Source: Vagococcus luciliae | GTDB lineage: Bacteria; Bacillota; Bacilli; Lactobacillales; Vagococcaceae | Direction: 5' to 3' | Assembly: GCF_024637875.1 (NCBI RefSeq) | Contig: NZ_CP102451.1 | Location: 186,001-250,000, forward strand | Length of the DNA: 64,000 bases | Shown here: positions 44,190 through 53,108 of the stretch, one piece after another | Layout: each line of letters opens with the position of its first letter | Numbering within the stretch: position 1 is the stretch's first letter | The notes under the pieces: generated by a model | What the model was told of the DNA's origin: nothing | Seen by the model: the letters and a program-made list of their open reading frames with translations, nothing else | Databases searched by the model: none | Translations under genes and position numbers: made by a program

Positions 44190-45125
44190 TTGAAAAAGAA
44201 AGTTTATATTGGGTTATTTTCAGCTTTATTATTAGTTGGTGGAACATCAGTTTATTCATTAGCTGAAGAAACAACTGATGAGGTAAAAACTGAAGACGTT
44301 GCTAAAGAACAAGGAAATAATGTGAAACCTAATTTAGGAAAAGTAACATTGATTGGGTACACTAAAAATGAAGATAATCAAGATTTCAGTGATTATGCAT
44401 TTTCAGTGCCAAAACCAGCAGAATTTCAAGGGTTAAAACTTGGTGAGTTAACTTTAGTAAACGTTCCGTACAGTGCAGATAATAAAAATCTAATTGGTGC
44501 TACTGAACTTTATCATACGGTTTTAGATGGTAAATTTGATACAAAAATTCGTTACGGGATATATGACGAGGGTGATCAATTACGATTCCAACCGATACTA
44601 GGAAATGTTAATGTAGGTCAAGCCAATTATCCAGGAAAAGTTGGTTTAACTCCATTTATTGGCGGGGAAATAGGCAACGGTAATGCTTTCTTTGAAACAC
44701 CTAATGGCACTTATAGTGCGTTCATTAGAGTTATTTTCACTAACGTCCCTCAACCTAGTGATGATGAAAACAATGATACAAATAACGCTGTTGTAGAACA
44801 ACCTGAAAATTCTACAAGCAATAGTCAAAATCAAACTGACTCAACTGATGCTAAAGATACGACAGATAACAACATAAATGCTACAAAACAAAGTGGAACA
44901 ACCAATCCTAAAAACTCTACAGATAACAACACAACCCCTGCAAAACAAAATGAAAAAGAGTTTGTTAATAACATAAAAAAAACAGGTGATACTAGCGAAA
45001 AATATGCAAATAACAAAAAATTACCTCAAACTAGTCAATCAAACACTGTTTTACCTGGTTTAATGTTACTTTTACTAGGTAGTGTAACAGCTGTCTTTGC
45101 AAAATTTAAGTTTTCTACTAAATAA
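44190..45125 (+). CDS. Surface protein with LPQTS sorting signal
   Basis: A 311-residue secreted protein with a TTG start after GGGGGT. It has a signal peptide (about 1-25, ending SLAEE), a folded unknown region (about 45-195) with repeated short beta-like stretches, and an Asn/Thr/Gln/Lys-rich linker (about 195-275). The C-terminal sorting signal is KKLPQTSQS, a hydrophobic helix and the charged tail FKFSTK. The usual LPxTG glycine is serine. Divergent pairing with srtA suggests it is that sortase's own substrate. The ectodomain is not recognised. Confidence 0.85.
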   Translation: MKKKVYIGLFSALLLVGGTSVYSLAEETTDEVKTEDVAKEQGNNVKPNLGKVTLIGYTKNEDNQDFSDYAFSVPKPAEFQGLKLGELTLVNVPYSADNKNLIGATELYHTVLDGKFDTKIRYGIYDEGDQLRFQPILGNVNVGQANYPGKVGLTPFIGGEIGNGNAFFETPNGTYSAFIRVIFTNVPQPSDDENNDTNNAVVEQPENSTSNSQNQTDSTDAKDTTDNNINATKQSGTTNPKNSTDNNTTPAKQNEKEFVNNIKKTGDTSEKYANNKKLPQTSQSNTVLPGLMLLLLGSVTAVFAKFKFSTK

Positions 45126-45129
45126 AATT

Positions 45130-45168
45130 AAAAAACTTCTAACCCATCCTAAAAGTTAGAAGTTTTTT
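45130..45168. terminator. Bidirectional terminator
   Basis: AAAAAACTTCTAAC / GTTAGAAGTTTTTT, a 14-bp perfect stem between convergent genes. Confidence 0.9.
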
Positions 45169-45171
45169 AAT

Positions 45172-45957
45172 TTAGTCTATTGATAGATAATCTACTGCTA
45201 ATCCACGTTTTACTGCTGGTCTTTCAGCAATTCGATTTGTCCATTCGATTAAATTAGTATAGCTAGAAACATCTAAAAATTCTGCAGAACCCTCATAAAG
45301 ATTACCTAATACAAGTTGCCCGTACCATGACCAAATAGCAATATCTGCAATAGTATAATTTTCTCCAGCAATATAAGATCTATCAGCTAAAACTTTGTCT
45401 AATAAATCTAATTGTCTTTTTGTTTCCATTGTATATCGATCAATTGGGTATTTTAACTTTTCAGGAGCATAGTGAAAGAAATGGCCAAATCCACCACCAA
45501 CAAAAGGTCCAGCCCCTACTTGCCAAAATAGCCAATTAAGCGTTTCTGTTTTTTCATGTATATTTGATGGTAAAAATTTCCCGAATTTTTCGGCTAGATA
45601 AACTAAAATAGAGCCTGACTCAAATACATCCACTCGTGGCGTTTGACTTTGATCAACCATTGCTGGAATTTTAGAGTTTGGATTAATTGAGACAAAATCA
45701 GATCCAAACTGATCTCCTTCACCTATATTAATTTTGTATAAGTCGTAATCTGCCCCTGTTACTCCTAATTCTTTCAGTTCTTCAAATAGGATAGTAACCT
45801 TCACGCCATTAGGTGTTCCTAATGAATACACTTGAAATGGTGCTGTTCCAATTGGCAAAGTTTGATCAAATCGACTTCCTGCTGTTGGTCGATTGCCACC
45901 TCTATTGGTATTTTCATCGTCCCATTGCCAAATTTTTGGTAATTGATAGTCTGTCAT
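45172..45957 (-). CDS. yghU: YghU-like glutathione S-transferase family protein
   Basis: A 261-residue GST-fold protein. The N-terminal extension is of YghU type (YQLPKIWQWDDENTNRGGNRPTAG), followed by a thioredoxin-like domain (IGTAPFQVYSLGTPNGVKV, PNSKIPAMVDQ) and a helical C-terminal domain (FGHFFHYAP, ENYTIADIAIWSWY). YghU has glutathione-dependent disulfide reductase activity in E. coli. Some lactic acid bacteria contain glutathione. It is monocistronic. Confidence 0.9.
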   Translation of the reverse strand: MTDYQLPKIWQWDDENTNRGGNRPTAGSRFDQTLPIGTAPFQVYSLGTPNGVKVTILFEELKELGVTGADYDLYKINIGEGDQFGSDFVSINPNSKIPAMVDQSQTPRVDVFESGSILVYLAEKFGKFLPSNIHEKTETLNWLFWQVGAGPFVGGGFGHFFHYAPEKLKYPIDRYTMETKRQLDLLDKVLADRSYIAGENYTIADIAIWSWYGQLVLGNLYEGSAEFLDVSSYTNLIEWTNRIAERPAVKRGLAVDYLSID

Positions 45958-46028
45958 AGTATCACTCCTTACTCTTATTCTACGTTTATGATAGCACTTA
46001 TAAAAAAAAACTGTCCAACATTTCGTTT

Positions 46029-46439
46029 TTACTTTACATTTATCTCGTTAGATGACAGTCCCCAATTTATATTCAATAAATAGGTTTGATGATACTTTTG
46101 ACTTAACTCTTTTAAAAAATTTTCTAATTCTTTACTTTGTAAAGGTGTTGTTTCAATTAGATCTTTGTATCTATTTTTTTCCTCAACTGTTGCAATCTTT
46201 TTAAAATATCCCCAAATATGTTGGTAAGTAACTGTCAGGGTTTTGTCTGTTGGTTGATAATCCTCTAATTCAGATAATTTGTTTGTATATTGGGTATGTT
46301 TTTCTTGAGTCCATTGATTACCTTTAGCTAGTAAACGGATATCATTGTATGCCTGTTGCGAACGAGACATCACCCAATATTTATGTTTAGTCCACGATGT
46401 TTGAAATTCTTTTAATAATTGCTTATCTGTCTGCTCCAT
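46029..46439 (-). CDS. DUF1722/YbgA-family protein
   Basis: A 136-residue protein of the DUF1722 (YbgA) family: FQTSWTKHKYWVMSRSQQAYNDI at the start and the later TYQHIWGYFKK..EEKNRY and PLQSKELENFLKELSQKYHQTYLLNQ-like region. The family is often near photolyase genes and may act in DNA repair, but its biochemistry is unknown. Monocistronic, with an AGGAGG site. Confidence 0.8.
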   Translation of the reverse strand: MEQTDKQLLKEFQTSWTKHKYWVMSRSQQAYNDIRLLAKGNQWTQEKHTQYTNKLSELEDYQPTDKTLTVTYQHIWGYFKKIATVEEKNRYKDLIETTPLQSKELENFLKELSQKYHQTYLLNINWGLSSNEINVK

Positions 46440-46526
46440 ATAATCCTCCTATCTTTCCATTGGTTTTCCTTATATATTAAGGTATATTATAAATGCAAAG
46501 ACAAATCAATTAAAAGAGGTGATTCT

Positions 46527-46661
46527 ATGGGAAAATATCAATTAGATCAAAAAGGAAAAATCGCTGTTTCTAAGTATCATGAAAAACAAACACCAAATAA
46601 AGTTGACAAAAAAGAACAACTTGCTAAATTACGTGAGAGTTACATGAAGAAAAAGAAATGA
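46527..46661 (+). CDS. 44-aa basic protein
   Basis: The start is ATG at 46527 after AAGAGGTG. The product is lysine-rich (MGKYQLDQKGKIAVSKYHEK, ending SYMKKKK) with no membrane segment. It resembles short hypothetical proteins of enterococci and relatives. It is monocistronic with a terminator; function unknown. Confidence 0.7.
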   Translation: MGKYQLDQKGKIAVSKYHEKQTPNKVDKKEQLAKLRESYMKKKK

Positions 46662-46695
46662 AAGCAAGTAGCCAATTTTCAGGCTACTTGTTTTC
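46661..46695. terminator. Bidirectional terminator
   Basis: CAAGTAGCC / GGCTACTTG stem extended by GAAA/TTTC, between convergent genes. Confidence 0.88.
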
Positions 46696-46702
46696 ATTTA
46701 TA

Positions 46703-49579
46703 CTAATCTAAATTACCCGTTAAAAATTCATACATGTTAGGCTCGACTCTATTTTTTAACAAAAAATCCATTTCAACAACATTTTTTAATGTATTATCAG
46801 ATGTTGGCTTTTTGTTCTGTTCAATTGTTTCAATGATAGGATTCATTTCTCCAACATAGTAAAAATCTGTTTCTCTGTCTTGTTGATTGTATTTACGCTT
46901 TATAAATAAATGAATCGTCCAGTTTTCTGAATCTCTTAAAATTTTTACTTCTGGAGAATCTATGGTTCTAGGAGATTTAGTAAACCAATGGAATGTCTGT
47001 TCATCAATAAATTCATCTTCATAGGCCATTAAAGATGCTTTGAAATCTTTTCCTTTGTCTAGCGTGACAAATATAACAAACTGATTATTATTATAGGTGT
47101 ATCCACCAATCCCTTGTTCATTTTGATTAAATTTCATATTTAACAATCTTAATACATCTTTGCGTCGATATTTAGAATACAATTGTAAGCTGTCTGGCAT
47201 ACCTTTCGACTCTAATTTTTTTAATCCTGTATCAATAACATCTTTCAAAAACAAAATAAATGAATCATTTTTCTTTGCCTCTTTAAAAAATAATGTTAAT
47301 TCTAATCCTTTAGATGATTTAGTAACCAGTTGTGCGGGCATATAACTTTTCTGTAAGCCCGACTCATAAAATGATAAATCCAGAACAGACATCACGGAAT
47401 GTAGTATCTGAGGATTATAATTAATCCCTTTACTTTCCCACAATTCCTTTATCTCATTAACTTCGATTTCATCACGATTATTTTTTAAACACTCTTTTAG
47501 TACCAATAATTCATGAGGTCTACCACCAAATAGGAATTCAATGGATACAAATTTTAAAGCCAGTTGTTCTTTGTCATTTATAGGTGCATAACTTTCTTTC
47601 ATTTTGTCTAAAAATTGATTGTATGTTTTTTCACGCTGAATAACTACCAATGGATCTAGCTCGCCCATTTCTTCAAAATCATATAACATTGGTATTCTAT
47701 TTAATCTATTTTTCAAACGTTGATAACTTTTTCGAAGTTCTGCTAAAGAGTTTAATTTTGCTGCGTCTATTGATTTGAAAATCCGATCTTTCGCAACTTT
47801 TTCAAAATTAATAGCTGACAAACCTGATAAATAGTTAACATCAATAGTATCTCTTCTTAAATTATTTTTATTACGAGAAGAATCTCCAGATAAAGCCATT
47901 GGAATCATATAATTATTTTGATAATTTCCAATAAAATCAATCACCGTTACAAACTCTTTCGAATCATCTTTTCTTAAGCCACGTCCTAATTGTTGAATAA
48001 AAATAATATTAGATTCTGTATTTCTAAGCATAATCACTTGATTGATTTTTGGAATATCAATTCCCTCATTAAATATATCAACTGTAAAAATATAATGAAT
48101 CGTTCCATTTTCAAGTAATTCAATCACTCTTTCACGCTCAGCAATAGTATCTTCTCCTGATAAAAAATCACTTGGAATCCCACGTTCTTTAAATAGTAAG
48201 GCTAATTGTTTAGCTTCTTCTTTTCGACTACAGAAAACTAATCCTTTAGGAATATTTCCAGAACACCCATAATAATTAATTTTTTCTATTAAAAAATCGA
48301 CTCGATCAGGATAAGTTAAATAAGATAAATCAGTTGTTTCATTAATAATCAACCCATTTTTTTCATAGTCTGTTACACCAAAATAATGAAATGGGCATAG
48401 TAAATCTTCTTCTAATGCATCTTGTAAGCGAATCTCATAAGCCACATTATAATCAAATAATTCGAAAATATTAAACCCATCTGTCCTTTCTGGCGTTGCC
48501 GTCATTCCTAGTAAAAATGTTGGTTGAAAATAGTTTATAGTATTAATATAAGAAGTTGCTCCAGCTTTATGAACTTCATCTATTAAAATATAGTCAAAGG
48601 CATCAGGCCCTAAAATATCTTGATAATCCTTTTTAGAAATTGTCTGAATGGTTGAAAACAAGTATTTTGCTTCTAAATCTTTATATTGGCCTGATAAAAT
48701 ACCATAGTCAGAATCGTCACCACCCACAACTTTCTTAAAAGATTCTATGGCATTGTTTAATATTTGTTCCCTATGGACAATAAATAAAAATCTTTTCGGC
48801 TTTACTTTAGCTACATCAAAAGCTGCAAGATAGGTTTTCCCTGTACCCGTCGCAGATATAATTAATCCCTTGTTTGCACCTGATTTTCTTAATTTATCTA
48901 GACTATCTAATGCTTCTTTCTGCATACTATTCGGAAAAATATAACCATTGGTATTTTCTTTAATTAAATCTCTGTTCTGTATTATTCTTTTAGGTAAAGG
49001 TTGATAATTTTTTGAAAATTTTCGAATCCATTCTTTAGTCAATATAGAAGCTTGTTCCCACTCTTTTTCTAAATGATTATTAATTGTTGATATCAAATCA
49101 CCATTATCTTTAGAAGTTAATTTTATGTTCCATTCATAGTTGAGCTTTAAGGCATTCATAGTCAAATTAGAACTTCCAATGATAAAAGTTTGATAATCAC
49201 TATGACTAAATAAATAACCTTTTGAATGAAATCCTTCTTTTTGAGATAGACGTACCTCAATATTTGGAATTTCTAGCAATGATAAAAATACGTCTGGATT
49301 ATTAAATCCTAAATAAGTAGATGTTAAAACACGACCTTTAACACCTTGTTTAGCTAAATCTGCAAGTTGTGCTTTTATCGTATTTAATCCACTTTGAGTA
49401 ATAAATGCAACAGATAAAATAAACGATTGGCAAGCAACCAATTCTTGTTGAATCGTAGATAGTAGAAATTCTTTTTTCTCTTTATCATTGACAATAAATT
49501 TTGGATTAAGATATTGACTCTCCACCGTTTTATCTACAAACGCTTTTTTTAAAGCTTTATCTAATAAAGTATCATCCAT
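46703..49579 (-). CDS. PLD-nuclease/SF2 helicase/DUF3427 protein
   Basis: The start is ATG at 49579, with GGAGG nine bases before it inside the Nudix gene; a TTG at 49588 is less likely. The ~958-residue protein has three parts. At ~30-185 is a phospholipase D-like domain with one HxK motif (HSKGYLF) and GSSNLT. At ~215-600 is an SF2 helicase with SATGTGKTYLA, DEVHKAG, GMTATPERTDG and QLGRGLRKDD. At ~640-958 is a DUF3427-type C-terminal domain. Such proteins occur near phage-defence or repair genes. Its 8-bp overlap with an upstream Nudix hydrolase gene implies joint translation. Confidence 0.88.
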   Translation of the reverse strand: MDDTLLDKALKKAFVDKTVESQYLNPKFIVNDKEKKEFLLSTIQQELVACQSFILSVAFITQSGLNTIKAQLADLAKQGVKGRVLTSTYLGFNNPDVFLSLLEIPNIEVRLSQKEGFHSKGYLFSHSDYQTFIIGSSNLTMNALKLNYEWNIKLTSKDNGDLISTINNHLEKEWEQASILTKEWIRKFSKNYQPLPKRIIQNRDLIKENTNGYIFPNSMQKEALDSLDKLRKSGANKGLIISATGTGKTYLAAFDVAKVKPKRFLFIVHREQILNNAIESFKKVVGGDDSDYGILSGQYKDLEAKYLFSTIQTISKKDYQDILGPDAFDYILIDEVHKAGATSYINTINYFQPTFLLGMTATPERTDGFNIFELFDYNVAYEIRLQDALEEDLLCPFHYFGVTDYEKNGLIINETTDLSYLTYPDRVDFLIEKINYYGCSGNIPKGLVFCSRKEEAKQLALLFKERGIPSDFLSGEDTIAERERVIELLENGTIHYIFTVDIFNEGIDIPKINQVIMLRNTESNIIFIQQLGRGLRKDDSKEFVTVIDFIGNYQNNYMIPMALSGDSSRNKNNLRRDTIDVNYLSGLSAINFEKVAKDRIFKSIDAAKLNSLAELRKSYQRLKNRLNRIPMLYDFEEMGELDPLVVIQREKTYNQFLDKMKESYAPINDKEQLALKFVSIEFLFGGRPHELLVLKECLKNNRDEIEVNEIKELWESKGINYNPQILHSVMSVLDLSFYESGLQKSYMPAQLVTKSSKGLELTLFFKEAKKNDSFILFLKDVIDTGLKKLESKGMPDSLQLYSKYRRKDVLRLLNMKFNQNEQGIGGYTYNNNQFVIFVTLDKGKDFKASLMAYEDEFIDEQTFHWFTKSPRTIDSPEVKILRDSENWTIHLFIKRKYNQQDRETDFYYVGEMNPIIETIEQNKKPTSDNTLKNVVEMDFLLKNRVEPNMYEFLTGNLD

Positions 49580-49976
49580 CAATACCAACCTCCATCAATT
49601 TTTGAACGATTGGCCTATCTGCAGGAGCCCAATCGAGTGTATTCAGTTGTTTAATCGGTACCCATCTTGCTTGCAAATGTTCTGTTAATTTTGGTTTTCC
49701 CGATTTTAATTCACAGATAAAAGTAGTTAGATGAACAGTACCAAAATCATAATGAAACGAAACATGCGCATATTCAGGTTCCTTCATCTCAACAGAAATT
49801 TCTAATTCTTCTACTAACTCTCGAACCAGTGCCTGTTGTTTGGTCTCTCCCATTTCAATTTTGCCTCCTGGAAACTCCCATTTCTCAGCTAAAGTTTTTT
49901 CTAGTCCTCGTTGACAACAAAAAATTTTATCCTTTTTGACAATTATCGCACCAACAACATATATATCTTTCATCAT
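49572..49976 (-). CDS. Nudix hydrolase (MutT-type)
   Basis: Translation probably starts at ATG 49976 (or the next ATG, 49973), giving about 134 residues; codons further upstream lack a ribosome site. The Nudix box is intact: GGKIEMGETKQQ followed by ALVRELVEELEI, giving the Gx5Ex7REUxEExGU pattern. The N-terminal VVGAIIVKKDKIFCCQRG and FPGGK match MutT/CTP pyrophosphohydrolase-like enzymes that clean damaged or unusual nucleotides. It is translationally coupled to the PLD-helicase gene. Confidence 0.9.
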   Translation of the reverse strand: MMKDIYVVGAIIVKKDKIFCCQRGLEKTLAEKWEFPGGKIEMGETKQQALVRELVEELEISVEMKEPEYAHVSFHYDFGTVHLTTFICELKSGKPKLTEHLQARWVPIKQLNTLDWAPADRPIVQKLMEVGIDG

Positions 49977-50092
49977 CTCTATAAACCTCATTTTATTCAT
50001 TATTATAAATTTAGGATCGCATATAATATTTAAACGTGCAATCATTTACTAAAAATATATAGTATAATTAAAAAAGCATTGGAGGGATTTTT

Positions 50093-50278
50093 ATGTCAGA
50101 AAAAAAGTTGTTAAAGTCAGAAAAAATCCGTATAAAAAATGATAAATTAAGAGCTGAAGGAGTCAATTTAGAGAAAAAATGGGGTAAAAACCTTATTAAT
50201 AATGGTTTAAATTCAAGTGCAATGGCAGGTTTTCCTGGAACAAATTCAACAAATATAGAGATTAAAGTAACAAAATAA
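50093..50278 (+). CDS. 61-aa protein of unknown function
   Basis: A well-equipped small gene: a -10 TATAAT (about 50063-50068), a GGAGGG site and ATG at 50093. The product is basic in its first half (SEKKLLKSEKIRIKNDKLRAEG) and Asn/Ser/Gly-rich in its second (NSSAMAGFPGTNSTN), soluble, without cysteine. No family recognised. It is divergent from the Nudix-helicase operon. Confidence 0.6.
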   Translation: MSEKKLLKSEKIRIKNDKLRAEGVNLEKKWGKNLINNGLNSSAMAGFPGTNSTNIEIKVTK

Positions 50279-50398
50279 CTAGAAAATGTCCCTGAAAAAC
50301 AATAAACTATACAAGTTATTGATACAAAAAATTTAATAATTATAATTTTCAACTTATGTTATAAACTGGTCAAATATTAAATAGTTCTTCTTTACCTT
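50279..50398. other. Short AT-rich spacer
   Basis: Nothing recognisable between the 61-aa gene and the large terminator. Confidence 0.5.
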
Positions 50399-50449
50399 AA
50401 TACAATAAAGCCCTCTGATTTAGTAAAAATCAGAGGGCTTTATTGTATT
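50399..50449. terminator. Very strong bidirectional terminator
   Basis: AATACAATAAAGCCCTCTGATTT pairs perfectly over 23 bp with its complement at 50427-50449, 5-nt loop. Confidence 0.92.
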
Positions 50450-50454
50450 TAATT

Positions 50455-50613
50455 TTAATTATATTCATCCAGTTCTTTTAATTTTGCAACAAAATCTTGA
50501 TAAAGTGATATAGTCCATTCTATTTCAAAATCATCAACATAATTATTCTCTTTTTCATGTGTCATTTTATTAACTTCTGTCATATAATAAGAAATCAATT
50601 CTTTAATTTCCAT
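50455..50613 (-). CDS. 52-aa acidic protein of unknown function
   Basis: A 53-codon frame on the minus strand: ATG at 50613 after AGGGGATG, stop just before the strong terminator. The product (MEIKELISYYMTEVNKMTHEK, then DDFEIEWTISLYQDFVAKLKEL) is acidic, helical and soluble. Codon use and signals look genuine. No family recognised. Confidence 0.55.
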   Translation of the reverse strand: MEIKELISYYMTEVNKMTHEKENNYVDDFEIEWTISLYQDFVAKLKELDEYN

Positions 50614-50718
50614 GATTTGTCATCCCCTAGCTCTACTTTTATATTAGACTGTTTCATTTCATAAAATAGGTCTAATTTAGGATGCAAATAAGTAATTTAT
50701 GGACTAGACTAACAATGA

Positions 50719-51054
50719 TTATAAATTAAATCGATACCCACTTCCCCAAATGGTTTCAATAGGAAAATTTTGAATTCCATGTTGCTTTAATTTTTCTCTA
50801 ATACGTTTTATATGTACTGTAATTGTAGATGCATCACTATAAAAAATATCTTGTTCCCAAATCATTTCAAATAATTTCTCTTTACTCCAAACAGCATTAG
50901 GATGTGTCACTAGAAAAAGCAATAAAGAAAATTCTTTAGTTGTAAAAATGACTTCTTCAAGTTCTTGTATAAAGTTAGTTAAATTAACTCGATCGTAATG
51001 AAAAATAACAGCGTCCATATCAAATTTTGAATATAAAAATAATTCTCCTATCAA
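50719..51054 (-). pseudogene. Chimeric histidine kinase / OmpR regulator fragment
   Basis: One open frame joins two different proteins. Residues 1-33 (IGELFLYSKFDMDAVIF, NFIQELEE) are from the DHp region of a sensor kinase. Residues ~34-111 are an OmpR-type DNA-binding domain (VIFTTKEFSLLLFLV, WSKEKLFEMIWEQD, STITVHIKRIREKL, WGSGYRF). The junction is near 50955. The order, kinase then regulator, is the reverse of a normal operon, so duplication or rearrangement plus deletion is needed. The kinase part continues upstream as a decayed frame. Confidence 0.78.
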
Positions 51055-51390
51055 TTCATTTAAACTTTGAGACTTTTTATAGATGGTTTGTAAATAACGT
51101 TATTTTTTCTCATCTGTATTGGCCACACCATCTAACATACCTTCAACATATCCCATAATGGAAGTGATTAGTGTTTTTTAATCATGCGAGATGTTAGTAA
51201 TCAATTCTTTACGATTATCTTCGTACTATTCACTGATTTTTTTTGCTCTTTCTAACTCTATTCACATATTTTTAAAACCAATCTGTAAACGTTCAACTTC
51301 TTTCACAATATTCTTATCAGAAATTGGAAAAAATACCATGTTGTCCAATACTGCTAAAATATTTTTACAAAAAATAAAAGAAAACGTGAA
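51055..51390 (-). pseudogene. Decayed sensor histidine kinase, N-terminal part
   Basis: The minus strand, in the frame of the downstream chimera, reads VFFPISDKNIVKEVERLQIGF (HAMP-like) and later ELITNISHD then stop then KTLITSIMGYVEGMLDG (the H-box with a stop where L is expected), with two more stops. The conserved H-box histidine is still visible. Four in-frame stops show advanced decay. Confidence 0.7.
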
Positions 51391-51625
51391 ACTCTAAAAT
51401 AAAAAGTGACCTAACTAAAGTCAATCCATCGTTTTATACTATTAACTCGCTATTTTTATTAATGAGGAAATTAGCGATTGTCCTAAAGTCCTGTTTATGA
51501 TGATTGCTATTACACAATTTTCACCGATTAATTTATTATTTACTCTATTGAAGATAATCAAACTAATTTTGCCATTCGTAAACAAATAAAGACTATTATT
51601 AAAAATACTAGAAGCTTTTAATAAT
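51391..51625. other. Unassigned decayed stretch
   Basis: No promoter or ribosome site and no recognisable product in any frame; probably further remnant of the kinase locus. Confidence 0.4.
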
Positions 51626-51666
51626 AAAAAAGTCACACGGTCTTAATGAAGGCCATGCGACTTTTT
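51626..51666. terminator. Terminator after the nuclease-like gene
   Basis: AAAAAGTC.CA / TG.GACTTTTT imperfect stem with T runs on both strands. Confidence 0.75.
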
Positions 51667-52579
51667 AAAAGACATTTGGTAATTCGACAGAAAAAATCAT
51701 TTTATTTAAAGTATTATTTATTAAATACACAGCAACACTACTAGGAATAACACCGTCATCACTATAATGACAAAAAACACCATATTTAAAACTACTATTA
51801 GGATGATCTAATATATAACTTGTCGCAACTCTTTCAAAGTCATCCAACGAATAATGACTACCAATTGGTGCTGGTGAGGGAGCAGAAATATGTTGAATAG
51901 TGATATTAGATTCTTTTATTGACTTTGTTTTTCTTATTTTAGTCTTACATAAGTCAGACAAATAGAGTTGGCGATAATAAAAACTATCTTTAAATAAATT
52001 ATCATTTGGAACAAAATAATGAAGCTGTGGACGACTCCCACTGTTCAAATGAGCTGTACCTGTGAATAATAAATTAGTCATATCATCTCCCTCGCTTAAA
52101 CAAAATCGAAAAGGCAAAAGATGTGTTCGATGGTACATTGCTTGCATACGTTTATCACACTTTATTTTTTCACTTCTAACTTCATCAAAACCTGGTACAT
52201 AAGCATTATATCTATCTTCGTCATTTCTAAAAATCGATCGATTGACTTTATTTTTCCTTTCCATTAGTATGCTACGATTAATGACAACATAAGCTCCTTG
52301 AACTCTTCCCTCTTTTAACCTAGAAGTATAAACTTTCCCTAAGTGTTTTGCTTTTTTACGAGAAAAAAAAGTTTGCTTTAACTCATAAGGTTCAACCATC
52401 AAAAATTGAACACCATACTTATTAACATATGTGTCCTCCACTGTTTGTATGCCTGTTAAGCCCATAATTATATTAAACATTTTACTACTAAAACGAAATG
52501 CTCCAAAAAGTAGACTCAAAAAAAATTTACCCATTAAAAATAAAATATCACGCACAATAATTAGGCCACCTATCATCAT
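51665..52579 (-). CDS. Membrane-anchored DNA/RNA endonuclease-like protein
   Basis: A 304-residue protein with an N-terminal hydrophobic helix (about 8-30). The segment MYHRTHLLPFRFCL followed by DDMTNLLFTGTAHLNSGSRP resembles the RGH..N core of DNA/RNA non-specific (beta-beta-alpha metal) nucleases, with H in HRTHLLP as the general base and the later Asn as metal ligand. The match is partial, so activity is uncertain. A GTG at 52555 after AGGTGG is an alternative start. It is the only intact long gene in a decayed region. Confidence 0.6.
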   Translation of the reverse strand: MMIGGLIIVRDILFLMGKFFLSLLFGAFRFSSKMFNIIMGLTGIQTVEDTYVNKYGVQFLMVEPYELKQTFFSRKKAKHLGKVYTSRLKEGRVQGAYVVINRSILMERKNKVNRSIFRNDEDRYNAYVPGFDEVRSEKIKCDKRMQAMYHRTHLLPFRFCLSEGDDMTNLLFTGTAHLNSGSRPQLHYFVPNDNLFKDSFYYRQLYLSDLCKTKIRKTKSIKESNITIQHISAPSPAPIGSHYSLDDFERVATSYILDHPNSSFKYGVFCHYSDDGVIPSSVAVYLINNTLNKMIFSVELPNVF

Positions 52580-53108
52580 AATAACTATACATCCATAATT
52601 AAATTGTTTTAAATCAAGTCACCTAAGTAACCTACGAATTACAACAAGATATTATTGCTATCATTTATTTTAAAAAATATCAATAACACTTAATTCAACT
52701 ATATAACCAATATAAATAATAAAAACTCTAATACCAATAAAAAACGACGCACACTTTTATAATAACATTTATATATTTAAAGTGTAGACATTTCCATCTC
52801 CTATAAGATTATTACTATACTATTTATCATTAACATTACTTAGTACTGGCGTATAATGTCACTAGAAAGATAAAACATCATGATAACTATTTAATTCATT
52901 CTTTTTAATTTATAAACATATCGCATTAGGACAACTTAATGAGTTAACCGAAAAATATAATATAACTGAAAAAATGAACATATTAAAATTATTCGTGAGG
53001 TACTAAAGGACTGGACTATCAAAACGTGAGATTAGAAGTTTATCTAGAGTTAAATGATTGTAATAACCTATTACTTAATACAACCAGTTAATTAACGTTA
53101 TTTAACAT
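52580..53108. other. Gene-poor stretch with faint plus-strand coding traces
   Basis: About 530 bp of AT-rich sequence. From ~52910 the plus strand gives scattered peptides (LNELTEKYNITEK, then IIREVLKDWTI) resembling a helix-turn-helix. These probably belong to the decayed N-terminus of the WYL-type gene that follows. No promoter or RNA gene recognised. Confidence 0.45.

Noticed and set aside
51442-51636. 64-codon minus-strand frame
   Set aside because: No ribosome site, no family resemblance and a position within a decayed locus.
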